Positions 17,521 to 22,075 of a DNA stretch of 22,075 bases are shown here, in pieces. The notes under the pieces are model-generated. The model ran no database searches and was not told the origin of the DNA. It saw only the letters and a list, made by a program, of their open reading frames with translations. Where the stretch lies: the NCBI GenBank assembly GCA_018985235.1, contig JADGIG010000085.1, positions 1-22,075 on the forward strand. The letters run 5' to 3'. Position 1 is the first letter of the stretch. Each line of letters begins with the position of its first letter. Source of the DNA: Sanchytrium tribonematis. Taxonomy: Eukaryota > Sanchytriomycota > Sanchytriomycetes > Sanchytriales > Sanchytriaceae. Both the position numbers and the translations under genes were made by a program.

Positions 17521-19282
17521 ATGATTCTATGTTTTATTTTCGTGTTACTGGCTAAAAAGTCTCCACCTTACGTTCGGCCTAAAGATTCTCTAGTTATCGA
17601 ATTGAATCCTAAAAATTTTAATTCACATGTTAAACCAGGTAATAATTTGTTGGTGGCATATTATGCACATTGGTGCCACTACTCGAAAAAAATGTTGCCA
17701 AAACTGGACGAGCTTTCACATAAAGTCAAAAATTTGCCAATATCAATCGTGACCTATGACTGCGAATTAAAAGGACAGGCTAAGATTTGCGATGATTTAA
17801 AAATTGATGGTTATCCAACCCTCTTTTCTTATAAAGGAATCAAAAAAGTTAAAGAATATGAGCAAGGTGAAAATGTAGATTTATTGATGCAATTTGTCAA
17901 CGAATTCTTAAAATCTGAAAACGCTCCTAAGGTGCTATCGAAGGAAGGGTATAATTTTGTTCGGAATTATTACAAACCACCAAAAGCTATCGCAAATCCA
18001 AAAGGAGAAGTAATTTTATTAACGGATTCAAATTTCGAAGGTCTGGTGCAAAAGGATCCTTGGTTCGTCGAATTTTATGCAGAATGGTGCGGACATTGTA
18101 AAGCGTTAGCTCCAACATGGACAAAGTTAGGTGGCTTAATGAGAGAAAAATTAAATATTGGAAAGATTGACGCTAGTGTTAACAAAAGAATAGGTTCTAA
18201 ATATAGCGTTCAAGGCTATCCAACTCTTTTATTTATTCATGGGGATAAAGTTGAGAAATATAGAGGAGATAGGTCTCTGGAAAGCTTAAAGCAATTTTCT
18301 TTTGAAATGAAAGCAAAATCATTTATCAATGAATTTACTGAGAAAGACATCGCGCAAGTGAAAGATATGCCAGCGATTGGCTTTCTGATATATTCCAATA
18401 ATATTAACGAAAAACTTAAAACAAATTTGGAAATTTCAGAAGACTTGAAGTTTATTTCCCCATTTTATAGTTTATCTTTTTATTCTGCAAAAGCTATATT
18501 TCCCAAAATCGCACCGACCGTGGGACCTCCGACTTATTCCAAATTAAAAGATCATGACCATTATGTAATGCTATATTACCCTAAATCATTAGAGGTCAAT
18601 AGAATTCAATTTTATTTTAGCAATAGTGTTTCACGAGTCGATTTGAAAAACTGGTACAATGCAAATCGATTTCCTTTCTTAGTTGATTTGACCTCAAGTA
18701 ATAGCGAGGCTTTATTGAGCGAACCCAAGTATCTCATTTTAGGCCTTGGCGAAAAAAGAAACGATTTAGAAGAAATGGCAACAAAAATCAAGGATTTAGT
18801 TCCCCCACATGCATATCCAGCTGAAATCAGCAGAGCTGTGCAATTTGTAAGTGTTGATGTCAACAAATATGGAGATTGGGCGGATAGGCTATTCGGACTA
18901 AAGCAAGGTATAATTATACTTAGCAACGAAAAAAAAGTTTATTACAAAGCAGATCCTGATGGTAGTTTAATAACATTAGGCACTATTTTGCCTTCGTTAA
19001 AATCTCTCATTGATATTGATATCTTTCAGCAGAAATTAAAATCAGTTGCTCAACCATCTTCTTGGGAAAAATTAGAATGGACACCTCATGAATTTGCACC
19101 TTCTGGTTTTCTTCAGGTTATTTTGACTTACTTAGAAATTTATACAATTTACAGAAAGCAATTTTATATTAATAACTCTTGCGATGGTATTCGTATTAAT
19201 CTTTATCGTCTTTGTCGTTATGTCGGACAACAATCAGCCGGGCTATCAACAAATTAAATCTCCCGAGAATAAACAGGATTAA
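17521..19282 (+). CDS. Transmembrane protein disulfide isomerase (one 19-nt intron)
   Basis: Exons 17521-19116 and 19136-19282 give 580 residues. The frame opens upstream at a TTG (17485), but the first ATG starts a short hydrophobic signal peptide (MILCFIFVLLA). The first thioredoxin domain (about 25-130) has WCHYS at 51-55, so the second active-site Cys is replaced by Ser; its cis-Pro is in GYPT. The second (about 165-270) has a normal WCGHC at 189-193 and QGYPT. A long region with inactive thioredoxin-like character follows. Exon 2 encodes a membrane segment (ILITLAMVFVLIFIVFVV) and a short polar tail. The plan resembles membrane-anchored ER oxidoreductases such as TMX3 or fungal Eps1. No KDEL-type signal is present. 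The stop is 1 nt from that of the convergent gene. Confidence 0.88.
19117..19135 (+). other. 19-nt spliceosomal intron in the PDI gene
   Basis: GTTATTTTGACTTACTTAG, phase 0, after codon 532. CTTAC is at intron positions 11-15. It is the only one of the six with T at position 3. Its removal creates the transmembrane anchor; retention gives an unrelated, non-hydrophobic tail. Confidence 0.85.
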
Positions 19283-19283
19283 T

Positions 19284-20313
19284 TTATTGTTGTAACCCAA
19301 TGGCATCTATGCATATAGTAAATAGGCCTATAGCAATTTCCAAACATATCAGTATTATGACAATATATTCTAGCCTTTCTCCATGCATTGACTGCATATG
19401 ATCCTTGAGCATTTGTAACATGTCAGTGATGACGCCTACCCTCTGATTGACAATTTCGACTCTTTCCGATATTTCCATCTACATAAATATATAATACGTA
19501 TCCTCTAGTAGCCTGATATAGGGGTTCCATATAGGGTTCGGACCAGAAAATGTCTGGAGTATCCAACACATTGGAAACCAAATTGACATTAATGCGCATG
19601 CCAAATAATTTTCCAATTTTCATGTTGACTTCTTTCCTAGACAAAGGAACTGTCCCGGATTTTGCCATTAATTTTGGAATTTCTTTGGTTTGCTCTATAG
19701 TGGTATCTATTAAATTTTCAAAATAAGCCAATTTAGAACTTTGAGCTATACAGTGAGAAATAGTCATTTTTGCCATCCAATTTTCTTCTGATTTAAGCGT
19801 TATTACATCGTTATATATTCGGGGTTGGTAATTGGTATTGTAATGGTATAATAATTCCTCTATTTCGACATTGAGTTTATCTACTGGCTCCGAACAAAAA
19901 GGCTTGAATGTTTGAACAATTGCGCCTTCTTCTTCTCTAGATAAACCCCATATCACTAATACCCCATAATCAAAAAAGAATATCTCGGAATGAAAACTGC
20001 CTTTTGGTTCCCATTTGCAAAATATACATTCATCAATTTTTTTAAATTCTTTTCCATAAGAATGAAGATAAACTTGGAGCAATTCAAAATTGTATCCATT
20101 ACCTACGCAAAGTGCAGTGCATCTAGGAAGTTGTCTACGATCCAGATTTAATAAAAAATCAGGCGGATTATCATTTCCCTCTCGTTCTTCGGTTTCTGGT
20201 GCAACGATGTCGTATTTAGGTTGATTAACAGATGCTTCAGGAAAAACAGTAAGTTTGGCAGAAGTTTTAGTAGTTCTGTTAACTATTTTACGATTTTTTT
20301 CTTTTATTTCCAT
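19284..20313 (-). CDS. RMND1/Rmd1/Sif2-family (DUF155) membrane protein (one 19-nt intron)
   Basis: Exons 20313-19498 and 19478-19284 give 336 residues. The N-terminus has TKTSAKLTVFPE, like the Rmd1/Sif2 branch. The DUF155 core includes IFFFDYGVLVIWGLSREEEG (about 111-130), the family hallmark. Near the end, FWSEPYMEPLY precedes a long helix (SERVEIVNQRVGVITDMLQM) and a C-terminal membrane segment at about 309-328 (LEYIVIILICLEIAIGLF). RMND1 is a mitochondrial inner-membrane protein needed for mitochondrial translation; fungal Rmd1/Sif2 proteins are less well understood. I cannot decide between the branches, and no clear targeting peptide is seen. Its ATG is only 25 bp from the divergent neighbour's ATG. 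Confidence 0.85.
19479..19497 (-). other. 19-nt spliceosomal intron in the RMND1/Rmd1 gene
   Basis: On the minus strand, GTATTATATATTTATGTAG, phase 0, after codon 272. TTTAT is at intron positions 11-15. Excision joins QATRGY to MEISERVEIV in frame and restores the C-terminal helix and membrane anchor expected of the family. Confidence 0.85.
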
Positions 20314-20338
20314 TTATTGTTGCAAAAAATAAATTTTT
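20314..20338. promoter_or_regulatory. 25-bp divergent intergenic spacer
   Basis: The start codons of the RMND1/Rmd1 gene (-) and the coiled-coil gene (+) are separated by only 25 AT-rich bases. Neither protein has another Met near its N-terminus (next at about 185 and 46), so the starts are likely right. The promoters or 5' leaders must extend into the opposite coding sequence, or the leaders are almost absent. Confidence 0.5.
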
Positions 20339-20782
20339 ATGTCCCAAATCCTGAATTTAACCAAAAAAATAAATAGCACTGGAAAAAGAATCGAAAATTT
20401 AATAAAAGAATGCAGAGATCAAGATGAGTTATTTCAGAGTATTGGGTCTGACTTTCTGTATGAATTTAAAAATATGGCAGCCCAAATTAAGGAAAAATAT
20501 GATTTTGAAAGCAGGAATGATGCAAAAGAGGAATTCAGCAATATAAAAGAAATATTTAAACAGATTGAGACGCACAAGCGTGAAATTGACAGCCTTTGCA
20601 ATTCTTACCAAGAGAAAAAGCGTCTTGTTGATGATCTTCATCAGACAATTGAGTCTATAAAATTAGCAGAATTGCAATCGGAAAATGAAGTCACTGAAAA
20701 TTCAATAATCCTTGAAGACCTGATTAATGAAAACATGAAGCTTCACCAAATGTACGAGGATTGTAAATTGAGAAATCAATAA
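20339..20782 (+). CDS. Small coiled-coil protein, unknown function
   Basis: 147 residues, ATG at 20339. Almost the whole protein is charged and helical with heptad-like spacing, especially about 50-140 (FKQIETHKREIDSLCNSYQE and KKRLVDDLHQTIESIKLAEL). There is no membrane segment and no zinc motif. Size and character fit a small structural or kinetochore/cytoskeletal coiled-coil subunit, but I recognise no family. It is followed 28 nt downstream by the KGD4-like gene in the same direction. Confidence 0.65.
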   Translation: MSQILNLTKKINSTGKRIENLIKECRDQDELFQSIGSDFLYEFKNMAAQIKEKYDFESRNDAKEEFSNIKEIFKQIETHKREIDSLCNSYQEKKRLVDDLHQTIESIKLAELQSENEVTENSIILEDLINENMKLHQMYEDCKLRNQ

Positions 20783-20810
20783 AAAAATTTATCCTTTTGT
20801 TACAAAGCTC

Positions 20811-21059
20811 ATGTTGAGTCGAGTATCGAGACGGAAACCATCTATTCATTTTAGGTATATTAAAAGTGAATCTTCTACAACAGCTGCAAGTGACTCAGAT
20901 GGGCCTCTTTCGACTAAAATGGAACTTCACTCCAATTTAGTTGACAAGAAAAATGACATTATTGCGTCAGTCGCTTATGAAAAGCTTTCACTGCGATTTA
21001 AGCCCAGAAGTTGGTCTGAGCAAGAAATAGATGTCATTGTTCAAGGCGGGGCAATTTAA
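20811..21059 (+). CDS. KGD4: Kgd4/MRPS36-like 2-oxoglutarate dehydrogenase subunit
   Basis: 82 residues, ATG at 20811. The N-terminus is basic and Ser-rich (MLSRVSRRKPSIHFRYI), suitable for mitochondrial import, and PSIHF sits where Kgd4/MRPS36 has P-L-I-R/K-F. The C-terminus LSLRFKPRSWSEQEIDVIVQ ending in GGAI matches the family's tail (LPxKYRRxxxSxEEMExIxxGG). Kgd4 recruits the E3 component to the 2-oxoglutarate dehydrogenase complex in the TCA cycle; it was once called a ribosomal protein (YMR-31/MRPS36). The call relies on the two ends of a very short protein. The stop codon overlaps that of the convergent gene. Confidence 0.65.
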   Translation: MLSRVSRRKPSIHFRYIKSESSTTAASDSDGPLSTKMELHSNLVDKKNDIIASVAYEKLSLRFKPRSWSEQEIDVIVQGGAI

Positions 21060-21856
21060 ATAAATTCTTTACTATTCTTCCTAATTAAAGTTTGTTTTCG
21101 CAAATTAAATATTTTTCTAGGATCCTTGACTCTTAAATCTAGCTCCTGCCGCAATTTGTTATTCGATTCCTCTAAGTTTCCAATTATATCCGTGTTTTCT
21201 AAGACTTGCTGAAACATCTCAGAATCGGTGGTGTTGACATTTGCAATTTTCACCACCTTTTTTTTAATTTCCTCAAAAGTTCTCTCGACAAATTTGAACT
21301 TCGTAGCTATGGCAATTTCAGTCGGCTTTTTGGCTCTCAATTGCTTGATGCCTTGAACATTGTCCATCTTTTCGAAAATCAGTTTGTTTTGCAAGCTCAT
21401 TATCTGACCAACTAAGGCTTTCAAGTGAAAATTATCCGATACGGTACATGAGTCCACTCTTTTGGGAATAGCGTGTATCGCAACGCTAGAATAAGTTTTC
21501 TTCTCAATTAAATCGGAGCTTGAAGTGCCTTGATCAATTGACTCTAATGCGAAATGAGAAGCTTTATCAGAAAACAATGTATGATTACCGCAACACTGGT
21601 CAGTCATCATGAAATTCGCATCTGTGCCTCTAGTAGATTGCTCTACAATGGCGTCTGACCCAATATCTAAGACATTTTCTTTTGCTTGGGCTTCAATATC
21701 CTTTCCCCTAAATTTTACCTGTATTTCTTTGTCTTCTAATTCTCTTTCAGTCTGAGATGATTTGCTTCTCATATCTGTCAGATAGTTATTAATGTAGCAA
21801 TGTATTTCATCAGTATCTCTTTTTTCCGTCTCCAAAAATTTTAATAATTGAAACAT
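21056..21856 (-). CDS. Coiled-coil protein, unknown function
   Basis: 266 residues, ATG at 21856. The N-terminal 130 residues are polar and Ser/Thr-rich, with SSQTERELEDKEIQVK and several similar S-x-T/Q clusters. The C-terminal half (about 143-260) is helical and charged (LVGQIMSLQNKLIFEKMDN, TFEEIKKKVVKIANV, NLEESNNKLRQELDLRVKDP). This looks like a coiled-coil structural protein. No family is recognised. It is divergent to the transporter gene across 145 bp and overlaps the KGD4-like gene tail to tail by 4 nt. Confidence 0.6.
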   Translation of the reverse strand: MFQLLKFLETEKRDTDEIHCYINNYLTDMRSKSSQTERELEDKEIQVKFRGKDIEAQAKENVLDIGSDAIVEQSTRGTDANFMMTDQCCGNHTLFSDKASHFALESIDQGTSSSDLIEKKTYSSVAIHAIPKRVDSCTVSDNFHLKALVGQIMSLQNKLIFEKMDNVQGIKQLRAKKPTEIAIATKFKFVERTFEEIKKKVVKIANVNTTDSEMFQQVLENTDIIGNLEESNNKLRQELDLRVKDPRKIFNLRKQTLIRKNSKEFI

Positions 21857-21986
21857 TCCTAAATAAGGGAATTGGAGACTGAACCCTTTAATTTTTATCT
21901 TAAAATTCTGAATAATTATAATTTAAATATAAATGACAAATTTCAAATATTATCGTGAAAACAATACTGTGGCTTGAATTTTGTTT

Positions 21987-22001
21987 ACTTGAAACTCAAG
22001 T
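21987..22001. promoter_or_regulatory. Palindrome containing TTGAAAC next to the transporter start
   Basis: ACTTGA-AAC-TCAAGT is a perfect 6-bp inverted repeat with a 3-nt centre. It contains TTGAAAC (21989-21995) and abuts the ATG at 22002. It shares the core TTGA(A/G)ACTCAA with the palindrome before EXO84. Confidence 0.4.
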
Positions 22002-22075
22002 ATGCACGATGGTTCTAAAGCAGGTATTCCAGGTGTTACTATTAACATGATCAATTCAGTTCTTGGAGCTGGTGT
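22002..22075 (+). CDS. Amino acid transporter (AVT/SLC38-like), N-terminus only
   Basis: Partial gene running off the right edge; 24 full codons are visible. AGIPGVTINMINSVLGAGV matches the first transmembrane segment of the amino acid/auxin permease family (V-N-L-x-N-S-I-L-G-A-G), with the unwound GAG substrate and sodium/proton region. In fungi these are mostly vacuolar Avt transporters. The N-terminal tail before the membrane would be very short (about 6-8 residues), so an upstream exon or start cannot be excluded, but the TTGAAAC motif 6 nt before the ATG supports this start. Confidence 0.7.
   Translation, partial: MHDGSKAGIPGVTINMINSVLGAG

Noticed and set aside
21998-22023. A further intron starting at GT 22000 at the transporter start
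   Set aside because: Possible acceptors give 21 or 24 nt, not 19, no YTNAY sits at the right place, and the ATG at 22002 reads directly into the transporter motif.
1-22075. Nucleomorph or ciliate origin, suggested by the tiny introns
   Set aside because: The genes (Ada1, Exo84, PLC, Snx41, Ltv1, Kgd4, ATP synthase k) look opisthokont/fungal, TAA, TAG and TGA all act as stops, and nucleomorphs lack such metabolic and signalling genes. A specific genus cannot be claimed from this window.
1-22075. Mobile elements, CRISPR arrays, bacterial-type operons or defence systems
   Set aside because: No transposase, reverse transcriptase, terminal repeats or regularly spaced repeats were seen, and the gene content is eukaryotic throughout.

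Overview
This is a compact, AT-rich eukaryotic nuclear window with about 20 protein genes, one tRNA gene and no mobile elements. The gene set looks like an opisthokont on or near the fungal branch: TFIIH Tfb3/MAT1, exocyst Exo84, SAGA Hfi1/Ada1, a Snx41/Atg20-type sorting nexin, Ltv1, an ATP synthase subunit k-like protein, a Kgd4-like subunit and delta-type phospholipase C. All three standard stop codons appear to be used. The density and AT-richness suggest an early-diverging, possibly reduced, fungal lineage such as the rozellids, but this is inference and no species is named. Mitochondria look respiratory, with a complex III assembly factor, an ATP synthase subunit, Oxa1 and a 2-oxoglutarate dehydrogenase subunit.

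The main discovery is that six genes (EXO84, importin-7, SNX41, HFI1/ADA1, a transmembrane PDI and an RMND1/Rmd1-family gene) each appear broken into two overlapping frames. Each is repaired exactly by removing one 19-nt GT...AG segment. All six segments are exactly 19 nt and carry YTWAY at intron positions 11-15 with an invariant A at position 14. I read them as ultra-short spliceosomal introns of fixed length.

Layout. 1-760: start of a 5'-nucleotidase-like gene (-), then a divergent pair of mitochondrial inner-membrane microproteins. 764-7283: TFB3 (-), tRNA-Lys(UUU) (+), EXO84 (+), importin-7 (+). 7321-12709: OXA1, a RING-H2 protein with three SUMO-interaction-like motifs, SNX41, LTV1 and HFI1, all +. 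12715-17169: PLC, a bHLH factor, an HMG-box-like protein and a CxxC orphan, all -. 17170-17520: the only long gene-free stretch. 17521-22075: PDI (+), RMND1/Rmd1 (-), a coiled-coil orphan (+), KGD4-like (+), a second coiled-coil orphan (-) and the start of an amino acid transporter (+).

Spacing is extreme. Convergent stop codons lie 15, 5, 1 and -4 nt apart and one divergent pair is separated by 25 bp, so transcripts must overlap. A TTGAAAC motif lies 5-12 nt upstream of several start codons and may be a core promoter or initiator element.
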